A stretch of 64,000 bases of DNA from Hysterangium stoloniferum (lineage: Eukaryota; Basidiomycota; Agaricomycetes; Hysterangiales; Hysterangiaceae), in the NCBI GenBank assembly GCA_015178975.1, contig WHVD01000105.1, forward strand, positions 62,001-126,000, read 5' to 3'. The notes beneath the pieces were generated by a model that worked only from the letters and a program-made list of their open reading frames with translations, had not been told where the DNA came from and made no database searches. Of the stretch, positions 47,525-58,960 are shown piece by piece; positions within the stretch are counted from its first letter, which is position 1, and each line of letters opens with the position of its first letter. Made by a program: the position numbers and the translations under genes.

Positions 47525-49690
47525 TATCATAATTTCTCTCGGCTAACACAGACACATTATGCGAACCAGGAGGGAGAATAGTACTATTACTCTTTACTTA
47601 GCTTCCCTTTTGGAAATATTTATAATCTATGTAAAGCTACATACTTTGAGCGAATTCAGGAGCGCTTATAGTCACCTTTTACCGCATATCTGTGGTTGGC
47701 AGCTTCTCGTTCATGCTATCCACACATTGCATATATTTGTGAGTCCGACGATGGTTTTCATTTCCATAGGGAACCACATGGTCGAAAAAACGCGCCAAAG
47801 CATTCAAATTTCATGTATTTCATGTGGAGAACATATGCCCGCAAATCGTCTGGACAACAATATCTCCCTATGACATCGGGCTAGATTTAACCGAGTTAAG
47901 AATTGTGAGCTCCGAGACTTAGACCCAGCACTCAATAAAAGAATCCTTCTGTCTGGTCATACTCTCAATCAATATTGAAGAGTTCTTGCCAATAGCTGGA
48001 ATATGCAGAGCACAAACGAGTTCATAAACAAGAATGGCGCTCAGTGCAAACCGAGTGGATATCTCCTTTCATCTCAGTTGAAGCATGTTGCATGATGTAC
48101 TATAACCACCTTTTTTGCCAAAGGTGAGCGGTCCTGAATGTGAAAACGAGACCAGAAGGTATACTGCAGCATGATTTCAATTTAAGTTAGTTCAACCATG
48201 ATGTGAGCCATAAGAACATTCAAAGGGGGTTTAGCCTCCCGGAAAAACACTAGCCTTTGGATAAATGAAGTGATTACTGAGCGGAAGAGATCATGGCCGA
48301 AACGAACGGACAGATCAAGCTCTAATCATTGCGTGTGCAGAGCGTGTAGGGATAGTGAAAAAAAAATGCTGCTGCGGAGAGCATGACATAGCTTTGAGAT
48401 GGAAATTCTGAGAAAATAGCGCTGATCCTTGCAGGCCCTCCCATCAAGTATACTGTTTGCAAGGGAGGCCAAATATGGTTCTAGCGAGCACGGACCAACG
48501 GATGTGAGCTTAGACGTTGATACAGATTCACAGCACTAATTCAGTGTGAACACAAGAATCATGAAAAAAAGTGAAGGTGAATGGGTCAACTGGCATAACA
48601 CCCCCAGATATGATAGGAAATGACTATAGTGGTAGGAAATAAAGATTACTACAACAACCTTTGTGACGTCACCGCGGACAATGAAGGGACCGGCTTCGAA
48701 GGGGGGGACAAGGTGGCAGTAAAAGGGCACGTAAAGGAATATAGAGTATGGTGAATCTTTACAAACCCGGAGAGCTTCGTCTCCAAGAGGTCAAGCTATG
48801 CTGGTTCACAATGTTTCATCTGCCTTGACATTGTCGAGCCAAATAGACAAATGATTTATATATAAGGTGATCCTGGAGCGAATTAGTTCACTGAGAAGGT
48901 CAGGGTAATAATAAGACTAGCGTGTAAGTAATAGTCACTGAATATTGATTACGCGCACAATTTATTGATAAAAACCTGACGGAGTTGCCACAAGAAGGAT
49001 ATTCAGGGTTGACGCCCATTAGCATCAGTAGTGAATTGTTGTAATGGATTGCTCGTTGCCATTATGAAAGAATTGAACATGAAGCGCAGATTTCCGTTAG
49101 ATATAGCCGGAGTCGAAAGCGCCTGGGGCTGTACCTAATAAGCACTGCCATGGATAGCAACCACCGCACTGACATATTCTATCCGTGGACGTCACTTCTG
49201 GCGGGAAAGCTGGATTGCCCTTTGTGTCATCGCCACACCTTTCACCGGTGTATACGTAACATCTAATTCAAACTCCAGATCAGTGTTGGAGGACCATAGA
49301 TGGCCTGCCAATTCTCTTGCACCAACCATTCCGTCCCATATTTCATAATTTCTGTTGGATAACACTGACACATTATCCGAATCAAGAGGAGGGATAGTAA
49401 TATTACTCTCGCCTTTGGAAATATTTCTAATTTATGTAAAGCGACGTAGTTTGAGCTATTTAAAGAGCGCTTTCTTTTCAGCCTTTGTGTGCTTGGCAGC
49501 TTCTCGTTGATGCTATATACATGTTGCATATATTTGTCGGCCGTGGTAGTGGCTGTAATCAAATCCGACATATCAACGAGAATCACCTCAAATAGAATAA
49601 CAGTCGAAGGTGTCAAAGAAAGCAATGTGTTAGTTAGTTGGGATAGCATAAAGTAAGTCATTGAAGAACAGCAAAAAAATACCCGTTACA
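47525..49690. repeat. Mirror of 10130-14590, lacking the X copy A gene
   Basis: Sequence follows 14590 down to 12920 in reverse complement, then at 49216-49220 jumps to the complement of 10636 and continues to about 10130. The 2.3 kb holding X copy A are missing. No intact gene is present. Confidence 0.65.
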
Positions 49691-50149
49691 ATCACTTGAT
49701 GGCCGATCTACATCGAGCGCCGGGATACCAAATGAAGGCCCAACCTTCAGCTTGGCAGTGTGACCTTCGTTCCTGTGAATGCCACAAGCTCATACAAACA
49801 ACGGACGCCTTTTTTCGGATTCCAGGGGGATAAGTAACATATACCCTTCGTGCTCAATTCTTTCGGAATTCCAATTCCGATAATTCTTTACTTAGGTTAA
49901 TTGGCGTCCATCGTGAATATGCCTGTTTATGGGGAATCCCGCAGCTCTTCATTAACAAATTGTGTGAGTAATCTATATTCAGTGGTAAATAATTACATGC
50001 TACTATTATGACACCGTCCTTCTAAGTACAGCAGTTTGAATCAACTAACACGGGTAAAGCCTGTATGGAAAGCAAAAGGCTCCGAGCGGCAAAGTGTGGA
50101 AATCAAAGTCTGCGGAACCGATATATGATTCCACAAAGGTAGGATCCAA

Positions 50150-50990
50150 GTGAGAGTGATGGGGACACTTCACGCTATGAACCTTATGCCTCCCGTAATG
50201 ATAACTTGGACGATAGTCACCCGACTCCGACCTGATGACGGCTAAAAACCTTAGAGACATAAAGACAAGAACTCTTGATCGCCAGGACTAGTGAAATGGT
50301 CAGTTATAGATGACACAAGGTGCGCAGACGCCGAGGGACATATTCTCCCGGATAATAGCGACAACATGTCTCACTCTGGTGTAAGGGAGTGAGACTCCCT
50401 ACACTGTGATTTGGTAATAATTAGTTCTATTGTTGTCCACATCCCATTGTAGTCCACATCCCATTGTTCTCCACTAGTATATAATATGTACATGTGGATT
50501 TCAATACAGTAGTGGTTTATTCCTCATCACTTATTCTAGTGTCTGTCTGCACCTGCAGCAGATACTAGTCTTACACTGGTCCTTCTTTGCGATACTCGGA
50601 GCACGAATCCAGAGCGCTTGCCCCTTCCGTTTAAAGAAAATAAAAGAGTTGGTCAAATTAAAAACTAATGAGTAAAATGGTTTTAAGTGCTGTGAGGAAG
50701 TCCGGCTATCTGGGAAGGTATTCCAGTTCGGGCATACTCTAGATTGCCGGGACTTCTCCGTGTGAACTGTTCGGATCAAATACCAATTTACAGATGCTTC
50801 ATCTTATTTAAGACATCCGGTGTCCTTGGTGCGTCTTCCTCTTCATTTCCCTCCCTTAAGAAATTTCGGACAACCAATCAACTCCACTTGTCATCAAAGA
50901 TATTCAAGCCATGGTCACAGAATATCGGTCAAATGCAGGTGTGTCATCCGACAGGCTTTGTTATATCTATTTTAGAACCGTTTTCTATCA
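50150..50990 (+). repeat. Module Z copy 7, with a solo LTR inside
   Basis: Inverted partner of 8030-8720. The forward Z core starts near 50290 (AAATGGTCAGTTATAGATG) and is split by the LTR at 50380-50575. The downstream frame continues with CGAGTCC-type sequence and stops. Confidence 0.5.
50380..50575 (+). mobile_element. Solo LTR (196 bp)
   Basis: Starts TGTAAGGGAGTGAG and ends TAGTCTTACA. TGTAAG/CTTACA form an inverted repeat. It is flanked by CTGG (50376-50379 and 50576-50579), or CTGGT if the first T is shared. TATATAA lies at 50478-50484. A duplicated GTCCACATCCCATTGT (about 50437 and 50454) is in U3. The related Z copy near 29720 is uninterrupted at this site. Confidence 0.85.
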
Positions 50991-51604
50991 TGTGGTCATG
51001 GCATCCAGATTCCTCGCACTTCTCCTGTATCGCCAAGCATCAGTTATACATAATACCCATCTTAAAAGCGCCTCCGGCTGCTCGTTTGACCCTCAGTGCA
51101 ATATTCACGACTGTCGGCTTTGAAACTTGGATCCCATGGGAACGTTTAGATTAGAAAGAAATACCTAATGGCATCCGCTCAACGCCATCCCTGTATGTGC
51201 TAATGCCCCATCTTTTTGTGCCTCGTGATAGCTGATCCCGAGATTGAAAATAGACTTAAAAGATTAGATGAGTCTGAGCGAGATAACCGTTTCCATGGAT
51301 TAGTGAGTGATTGTTGTGGGTCTTCTTTGCTTTTCTTCATGACCTTCTTCATTCCATCCCAACTACGTGACACGAAAATCACGGTGAGGGGGCCGTCTTC
51401 TGAGAATTATCAGTGCTTTTCAATGTGCACTCGTTGTCGTTCATAAATCGGAGCCCATTATAGCCACGCCAAAGGCTTCAAATATTATTCTACATGCGTA
51501 TGGCATGAACGAGGAGCTACCAAACACCGAGAGATGGTGAAAAGTGACTTTATGCGCTATAAATTGCCCTAAACTATGTAGCGTCATACAACTTGTAAAT
51601 CCTG

Positions 51605-53107
51605 TTACAAACGATTTAATCGGAGAGTAATAGCACTATCTCTGCTTGTTTTGATAGGATACGTCGGCGTTATCCAGAGAAATGATTTTATGTCGTGCCT
51701 AGATAGTGAGGGAGGGCCTTTGACAGCCCAACCATAATTCTTCAACACTGACGTGGAGTTTGGATGAGATGTTACCGACACACCACTGAGAGGTGTGGCG
51801 ATCACGGAAAGGAAGGGATGAAGAATGTGCTTTACAAAATGTACGCAGTTACTGCGCAATTCATCGTGGATTGAGCGGCGCATTATGTTACGATGTGGAA
51901 GGAAACGAGGGAGAATGGACGTAATATTGAGGCTGCGGACTATGGTACACGCGGATTCGGTGTCGGAAGAGCTAGCTATCAGCTTCAGGGTGACCTCTAT
52001 TAGTCCCTCTCCAGAGTCTAGCAGCGGCCAATTTGGACACGTGTGCATCAGAGTCAGACGGGTAGGATAGGTTCATGGGTGGATGTGAGACGATGCTGGA
52101 AGGTAAAATATTGTACACATACTGTAGAAGGGGTCAAAGCAACGAAGACACTACGCAGCTGGTTGATATGATCCGTGCGAAACGTGCTGTCCTCGAAGAA
52201 GGTTTTCAGGGCCCAGATATTACGCCACAGTGAATGTGACCTCCCCTCATCGATATGAAGTGTCAATGACGCTATATGTATATTTGTGCAGCCCATAGAG
52301 CGATATGAGATGATGCAGGAAGGTAAATCATTGTCAACATCCCTTAGGAGGGGTTCAATGAGCGAAGAAACTACATTCAGCTGATGGATATGATCCGTGC
52401 GAAGCGTGCTGTTGTTGTTGAAGACTTCTAGGGCGTTGGTATCACAGGACAGTGAATGTAACGTGCTGCAATCGATATAAAGTGTCAAGGACGCTATATG
52501 GAGGTTTGTCTCGTTCAATATGAACTTTAATACATCTCCAGCAATATTTCGAAACCAGGGATCTTGGTGCATGCAACACACTAGAAGCGGTACAGGAGTG
52601 ACATACAAGGCAAGTCGGTGTGAGTAATTGTGTCTGTTGTGGGTTTGGTGGGGAGGATGAAATGATGTGATGTCGCGACGCACAGTTGTAACCAGAATTC
52701 AATGCAACCTCTGATTGCAGTGAGCTCCTCTACAGACAATTGATGCACGTGGCAGATATTTTGCACGATATCCACAAGTTCGTCGAAGAGGAAGGGATAT
52801 TGATGACATGACAAATATCGTGCGATGTGTAGATGAATGTCGACGCAACCTCATCCACGTTGGTGTGTAACGGTGATTTTATGACAGCATTGTAAAGCGA
52901 TGACGTAATTCCAGTTGATGGCCGAGCTCTATCGTACGATTGAGCGCCGGGACACCAGTAGAATGCCGAACCCAACGATGCCATAACATTGGCAGTGGGT
53001 CCTGCGCCCCTCCTCTGTTTAAGACTTGAATCCCAGAACCGCTCTAAGACCACCCGCGCCTGTTCTCGAATTCGACGCGGGTAAGTGGGTCTAATCACAC
53101 TTCTCAT
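51605..53107 (-). pseudogene. Gene X copy N (exons 3-5) with a tandem exon 4 duplication
   Basis: Exon 3 begins near 53095 (TYPRRIREQARVVLERFWDS), with a CPGAQSYDRARPS block and SSLYNAVIKSPLHTNVDEVAS. Exon 4 occurs twice in one continuous 209-codon frame from 52683. The first copy has CCMHQDPWFRNIAGDVLKFIL and DHIHQLNVVSSLIEPLLR. The second, shorter copy has NIHIASLTLHIDEGRSHSLW and TFFEDSTFRTDHINQL. Exon 5 (EGLIEVTLKLIASSSD, FLSVIATPLSGVSV) is open to about 51605. Exons 1 and 2 are absent, and the sequence 5' of 53107 is not X. Confidence 0.72.
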
Positions 53108-53109
53108 AA

Positions 53110-53390
53110 AGGGGCTGGGGATTGATTGGGAATGGAAGTTGCAGTGAGAGAGCTTGGGCTGGGAGGCTTTCTATTCACAGTAGAGGCATTTTGGTTTGGA
53201 TTCAGAGCTGCTGAACTTCAAGGAGTGTCATCGACGTTTCGATTAAAGGAGTGTGTTGAAATTTTGGCCATTCGGTAATAATCTCAACAAGATGACACTT
53301 GTGGGTCCTAATATATATTTCGCGATGACTCTACATAGTAGCTTAGTAATATCAACGCTTTTTGCTCGCCACCCCCCCCCCACCTTTGCG
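53110..53390. other. Unassigned 280-bp segment ending in a C run
   Basis: Not matched to any array module by eye. No open frame of note. It ends with a run of C (about 53371-53380) before X fragment O. Confidence 0.35.
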
Positions 53391-53399
53391 TCAACATAT

Positions 53400-53690
53400 C
53401 TTCCTCCTCTTCAACCTTGAATATACTGTGGAAAATACCTGCCATGTGCGTCAACTATCTATGGAGGAGTTCACTACGATCAGAGATTGTATTGAATTCT
53501 GAGTACAACCGTGCGCCGCGACATCACATCTGTCCACTAAACCCACAACAGACAAAATGACCGACTTCCTTGTATACTTCTCCTATACAGCTTCTCATAT
53601 GTTTCATCCACCAAGACGCCTGGTTTCGGGATATTGCTGGAGATGTATTGAAGGTTATAGTGGAAGAAACAAACCTCCATACATCCTTTT
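53400..53690 (+). pseudogene. Gene X fragment O (exon 3 end, intron 3, exon 4 start)
   Basis: Forward exon 3 end (AACTATCTATGGAGGAGTTC), with the conserved TGG before the donor changed to TGA (GAATTCTGAGTACAACC). Intron 3 ends CTCCTATACAG and exon 4 opens with HQDAWFRDIAGDVLKVIVEE. Near 53685 the sequence jumps to the X 3'-flank module. Confidence 0.65.
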
Positions 53691-53869
53691 TCTGTTCTTC
53701 CATAACTTCCTTCATGCTATCTCAACTAACTAACACACTGCTTTTTTTGAGACCTCCGAGTGGCGTTCTATTTGAAGTGATGCTCGTTGATAAATCAGCC
53801 ACTCACAGGGCCCACGAATATATGCAATGTGTGTATAGCATCAACGAGAAGCTGTACAGAAATTGGTCA

Positions 53870-54732
53870 TCACCACAAGGCCAGGTCAGTCAAGAGTAAT
53901 ATTACTGTCCTTCCTCCTGGATAAGATAATGTATCCAAGAGAAGTTGTGATATATCGTGCGGAATGGGTAGAAAAAGAGAATCTAAAGGCCAGTCATGGT
54001 CCTCCAACACTGTTCTGGAGTTCGATTTAGATGCTACGCACACACCAGTGAACGGTGTGGCGATGACACAAAGGAAGGAATGAGCCACGGCGGTTCCGAA
54101 GTATTGATAGTCGATTGAGCCCCGCATTGCGTCACAATGTGAAAGAAGACGAACGAGAATGGCGATTATATCGAGGTGGCGCACTGTGATACACGCCGAT
54201 TCGATGTCGGAAGATCCAGCTATCAGGTTCAGGGTGATCTCAATTAGTTTCTCGCATGCCAAGAGGAGCCAGAAATTTGGACTCGGGTGTGTCAGAATCA
54301 GACTGGTAGGATATGTGCATGGGCGGATATGGTGGATCTTCTTCGGGTTTTAATAATAATCGGTGGGTCATGATAATTTCTCTCTCCTTGGGACTGGAAA
54401 ATTTTGAATTGTGAAAAGTGTACATGAAAAGGAGATTTCATGGTGCGCACCCATTCTTCCACCCAAACCTCCACGTCTTCGGCAGACAGTGGTATGTGCT
54501 GGTCGTCGTCCGGCGCTCGGTAACATAAACTGTGCCCGTTTTCAAGACAGCTCCATTGCCCTCGAAGCTTCACCCTGAATCTTTCCCTCAGTCCCGTGTC
54601 ATTTATCTCCTGTTGTTTCAAACTCAATACAGCCGGGGAAAGCAAGGGTTGTAGAGACTCAATGTCTTGTAACAGGGTTTCAGCAGGCATGATATCGTGC
54701 CTGTTTTGAGTCGTCTCGTTTGAAGTTGACAT
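53870..54732 (-). pseudogene. Gene X copy P with an exon 2-to-intron 4 deletion
   Basis: Exon 1 is open from ATG 54732 (MSTSNETTQNRHD, CLENGHSLCYRAPDDDQH, EDVEVWVEEW). Exon 2 starts after CCAG (HDPPIIIKTRRRST), but after about 20 codons the sequence jumps, near 54335, into the end of intron 4 (CATATCCTACCAG). Exon 5 then follows (LIEITLNLIAGSSDIESAC, FLCVIATPFTGVCV) to a stop at 53870. Most of exon 2 and all of exons 3 and 4 are lost. Confidence 0.75.
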
Positions 54733-55039
54733 TGGTGGGTAGCAATTTTTACTGATATGGGAAATGAATGGTGTGCTTTTAAGGCTCAGTTATCAGGGGT
54801 GTGAATTTCCAGCTATAGCATTGTCGCGGTGCTTCATACAGGATACCCAGCGTTTCATTCCTTCCTTTTGAATGACTTGGAAGCCGACTCACCCTCCTTC
54901 AATATTGAAGAATCTAGGATAGTCTCCAGGGCCTTACTATCTTCTACACTAATTCCTTCCCCCTCATGAGATCGTCTACCCCAGGAACACAAATGGCAGC
55001 TAGGAATAGTTTGACAACCTGTCACCGCATAATGGGGGA

Positions 55040-55145
55040 ATTTCAGTGTTTTCAGTCGTCTCGTTTGAAGTTGGTATTGGTGGGTGGCGATTTTTACTCA
55101 TATGGGAAATAAAGGGTGTGCTTTTAAGGCGCAGTTATCGACATC
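55040..55145 (-). pseudogene. Gene X exon 1 start fragment with promoter block
   Basis: Duplicates 54700-54795: TTTTAAGGCGCAG promoter-like motif, then ACTTCAAACGAGACGAC. The start codon reads ATA instead of ATG (CCAATACCAACTTC). Confidence 0.6.
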
Positions 55146-55200
55146 AATTCAAAAGCCCATAAGCTGTCATAAGCCTGGCAGTGTGTCCCTCGTTCTTCCC

Positions 55201-55753
55201 CTATATACCATGTGAAGTCCAGACCACCCCTGAGTTTAAATTAGATGTTAGGCACACACACGTGAAAGGGGTGGCAATGACGAAAAGGAAGGAATGAGCC
55301 ATGAGGTTTAATTGCTCACAGCAGTAACCGAGGACCTGATCGTTGATTAAGCGGAACATTGGATCACAATGTGGAAGAATGGGAGGGAGAATGGGGATTA
55401 TATTCTGCCGACTGTGGTACACGCATATTCGATGTCCGAAGATCCAGCTATCAGGTTCAGAGTGACCTCGATTAGTCGCTCGCCTGCCCAGAGGATCCTC
55501 CATTTTGATCTCGTGCGTCTTAGAGTCAGACTGGTAGGATATTTCACGGGATATGAGATAATGTTGGAAGATAAAGCATTCTCATATACCATAGCAGCGG
55601 CTCCATGAGCGAAAAAACCACATTCAGCTGGTTGATATGATCGTTGCGAAGCGCGCTGACGTCTAAGAAGGTTTTCAAGCCGCATATGTCCTGCCACAGT
55701 GAGTACAATGTGTCGTCATCGATATGAAGAGTCAATGATACCCTAACAATCAC
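55201..55753 (-). pseudogene. Gene X fragment Q (exon 4 end and exon 5)
   Basis: Exon 4 end (SLTLHIDDDTLYSLWQDI, DHINQLNVVFSLMEPLLW) lacks the GGTATG donor. Exon 5 follows (GERLIEVTLNLIAGSSDIEYA), then loses frame (NIIPILPPILPHCD in another frame) and ends near 55201. Confidence 0.65.
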
Positions 55754-55759
55754 TCACTA

Positions 55760-57430
55760 AGCTATGACGAGGATTATCTCAGTCAGATTCATCTAATCTT
55801 CAAATCTATGTTCACTCTCCGGATTGGCCATCATGAGGCACAAAACGCTGCAATAAAAGGAGGGGCCTTTAAAGCGTACAGAGACGGCGTTGGTCGGATT
55901 CCATAAAATATTTATCTCCATTCGAACCCTTGACCCGATGATGCAGCGCCTCGCTCTCATGGGATCGGACTTTAAAAAACGACAATCGCGAATATTGCAT
56001 TGAAGGTCAAATGTGTTGAATGACGCTCTCGCACTCTAGCTCTCCGCCAATCCTAAACGGCGACATCATACCGTATCGTATCTTTTTCCAAGCCTAAACG
56101 GCAACATCACACTGTGTCGTACCTTTCTTTTCATATATCATGTATTACGACTATTTTTTCACTCTCATATCGACTTTGCCTATTTAGTCTTTGATACTCG
56201 CAGCCCCCATACCTCAGTCGAATCACCTACTCGTGTCGACTGAGGTACGTTACCACTACCATATTTTCACCTATATTCATTTGCTTAATATATTGTAGCC
56301 TATTCATTCCAAGATGAGCACCCCAAAGTATAGTTGAGACTGGGAAAATGTACAAGTGATGCTCAGCGATACAGGAGCAGTGTGAGGAATCTGGATGGCA
56401 TGACGACTTGATAGCAAATGGTTGTACATGAGATATAGCAAAGCCTGCCGGATGATACACCTATTTATGACTGATATATTAAAACAGGTGAAAAGAAAGC
56501 TGAAGATCACAGAGAACACTGTAAGGGATGGAATGAAAGTCAACTCTAAGGTTGCTTTCCCACATTAAATCCTGTAACCATATCTGGGAGTTATGTGGAT
56601 TTTTGATTGGACCATCCTCTGACAAATCACAGGAAGGATAAAGGGATACATAATCCCACTGAACTATACAAAATTGAAGGAGTTTATATTTAATGATGTG
56701 GTTGATACTTAAAGAATCCTATGTACACCTGATCACCCTCCACCTACCTTTTGGATCCTTAACCTAGGATGACTATTGGGAGCAAGAGGCGAAGAATTGC
56801 CGCTGGTGATTAATATCATCATAGAGAGGGGTTGGAGGTGGAATAGGTGGTCAGGAAAGAGTGTAAGACACTGGAAAGAGGCTGTAAAGATCTTAGCCAC
56901 CTTGGTTGTTACTAATATGTTCTCACCAAATCTCCATTTTTATCCTCCCTGGGGTAGGAATAAGTTGCAGGGTCGGCCTCACATACATACGTCTCTTTAG
57001 CGAAAATTTCCCATTAAACCACGATCAGGACCGAGTGCACAAGTGAGTCCGACGATGGTCTTCACCTCCATAAATGACTATACGCCGGAGACCAACACGC
57101 CAAAGCAATCAAATTTCATGCATTTCATGTGAAGATAGGTCCGAATACCGTCTGCACAAATATATTGGCCTTGTGACATCGGGCTATATTTAACCAAGGT
57201 AAAAATTGTGAGTTGCGAGACTGTAAGACTAATACTCACTCAAATAAATACTGCGCATCGTCAAACTCTCGATGGAAGCATACAATATCCAAAAGTTCTC
57301 CCTGATATCCAGACCATACATGGCACTCCGTGCAAGTCGAGAGGATATATATGTCCAGGCCGGCTTTTGTGCCTTGTCTTTGTATGAAGTCACTATGACC
57401 TAATTACTGACAGTTGAACCCACGGAAAAA
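55760..57430. other. Low-similarity segment between X fragment Q and the next array block
   Basis: 55770-56040 resembles the X 3'-flank. 56040-57000 matches no other part of the window that I can see, except for a perfect 12-bp stem hairpin at 56210-56247. A 74-codon frame at 56776-57000 (+) has a Trp/Arg-rich start (RGWRWNRWSGKSVRHW) but no recognisable family. Confidence 0.35.
56210..56247. repeat. Palindromic hairpin unit (third copy)
   Basis: TACCTCAGTCGA and TCGACTGAGGTA form a perfect 12-bp stem around a 14-nt loop. It shares stem and part of the loop (CACGA) with the two units at 15326-15356 and 15450-15484. Confidence 0.7.
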
Positions 57431-58560
57431 GTGCACAGGTACTGGATGAGACGGGAAGAAGTCAGCACTGCATCTGTGTTTATATCGGTTGGAGCCATGT
57501 TGAATGATCTACTATACCCACCGTTTCTGCCCTTCTACTGTGAGACGCCGTATGGTCCGAATATGAGTGTAAATGTGTTCTGGGTAGCATTTGTCGGTCC
57601 TGCATTTGTAAATCGGAACAGAAAGTACCCTGGACCAATATTCAATTCCAGTCGGTTTAACCTCGTTGTCCGCCCTAAGACCGTGGGACCGGGGGTTTAG
57701 AACCTTGGCAAGAAATACGCCTTTGGGGAAATCAAGTGGTTAGTGAGGAGGAGAGGCGATGGCCGAAATAAATTCACAGATGGAGCTCTAATTATTGCAT
57801 GGATGGATCGGGTAGGGATAATGGGGATGAAAATGATGCAGCGAGAAGCATGATATAACTTAAAGTAAAAACCTCTGGAAATATACCCATGAGGGCTTCA
57901 GAACCTCCCCTCCCATCAAGTGTGTTGTTGGTAAGTTAGCCCACATAGTGGTTCTAGGCAAGGTGGCACCGTGGATGCGAACTTAGAAGTTCACACGGAC
58001 GAACGCTACTCATTAATTCCGAACGCAATATTATTGAAAAAATGAAAGTGCAAGGTTCAACAGACATAACGAACCCGGATACGATACCCAATCATATAGT
58101 GGTAAGGAATAAATATTACTACAACACCCTGTGTGAAGTTACAGGGGAAAATGGAGTGGGCAGCGTCGTAGGGGTCGACATGGATGGCAGGAAAAGGTCT
58201 TCCAAGGCATAGCGAGTAATATTGAAACTCTATCCTCAATCTCCGGATAGAATATCATGAGAAAAAAAACTCTGGAATCAAATGAAGGGCTGATAGAACG
58301 TACAGGGATGTCGTTGGGCGTAATTCCATCAAGGATTTCTCTCCATTCGAAGCATTGACACGAACCTGGGATATCCGGGAAACTGGGAGGAATACAGATG
58401 TCATGATCACTTGTTCGCACACGGTCCTAAATGATATATCCGTCAAAGCTTATCGGTAGGAGCGCGACGACACAGTTTTCTATCGCCGATGCTGTGGCAT
58501 CACCCTGAGTGGATCAAAAATGGCTTCCGTTCTACAACTGCAAATATTGATAAACTGCGG
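57000..58560. repeat. Degraded array flank
   Basis: Matches 13250-14400 and 47700-48900 patchily. An 89-codon + frame at 57431-57700 (VGAMLNDLLYPPFLPF) is open here but closed in the related copies, so it is not called a gene. Confidence 0.38.
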
Positions 58561-58960
58561 ATTTAGAGTCTAATGGGATGCATAGGATATATATCAGGCA
58601 TATGAATTGTGTGTGAGAGAGCGGGTTGAATGTCCTTGATCATAAATGTAGGCGATTTTTGTCGGATGACGACCCTGACAATGCCGATAGTTCTCAAGCG
58701 AGGAATCCGAAGAACGACCCAAGTATACAAGATATCGAATACATTAAACGAAGAAAAGTTGTTCCATTCACAAAGTTTCTCTTTTGATCCAAATATACAC
58801 TCTTTTTCCCACGTGGCTAGCAAAAAAGTGGAAGAAGCTCTTCCATTATCCTAATAAATAAGGTCCTCGGCATCCGTGCCTCTTTCGACATCTCTTACCG
58901 ACCATTACACAATCTCCATGTTGACACTCACTGTCACACGCCGGCGAGCAAACGTAGGAA
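58560..58960 (-). repeat. Z-like module copy 8
   Basis: Inverted partner of 45440-45790. The - frame from 58823 has SSFNVFDILYTWVVLRIPR and PALSHTIHMPDIYPMHP. A second frame (CQHGDCVMVGKRCRKRHG) lies upstream. Confidence 0.42.

Noticed and set aside
53371..53380. Homopolymer C run as a possible assembly gap or telomere-like sequence
   Set aside because: Only about ten C residues with no repeat structure. Similar short runs occur at 20960.
57431..57700. 89-codon frame with VGAMLNDLLYPPFLPF
   Set aside because: The related sequence near 48.1 kb and 14.0 kb is not open. A chance frame is more likely.
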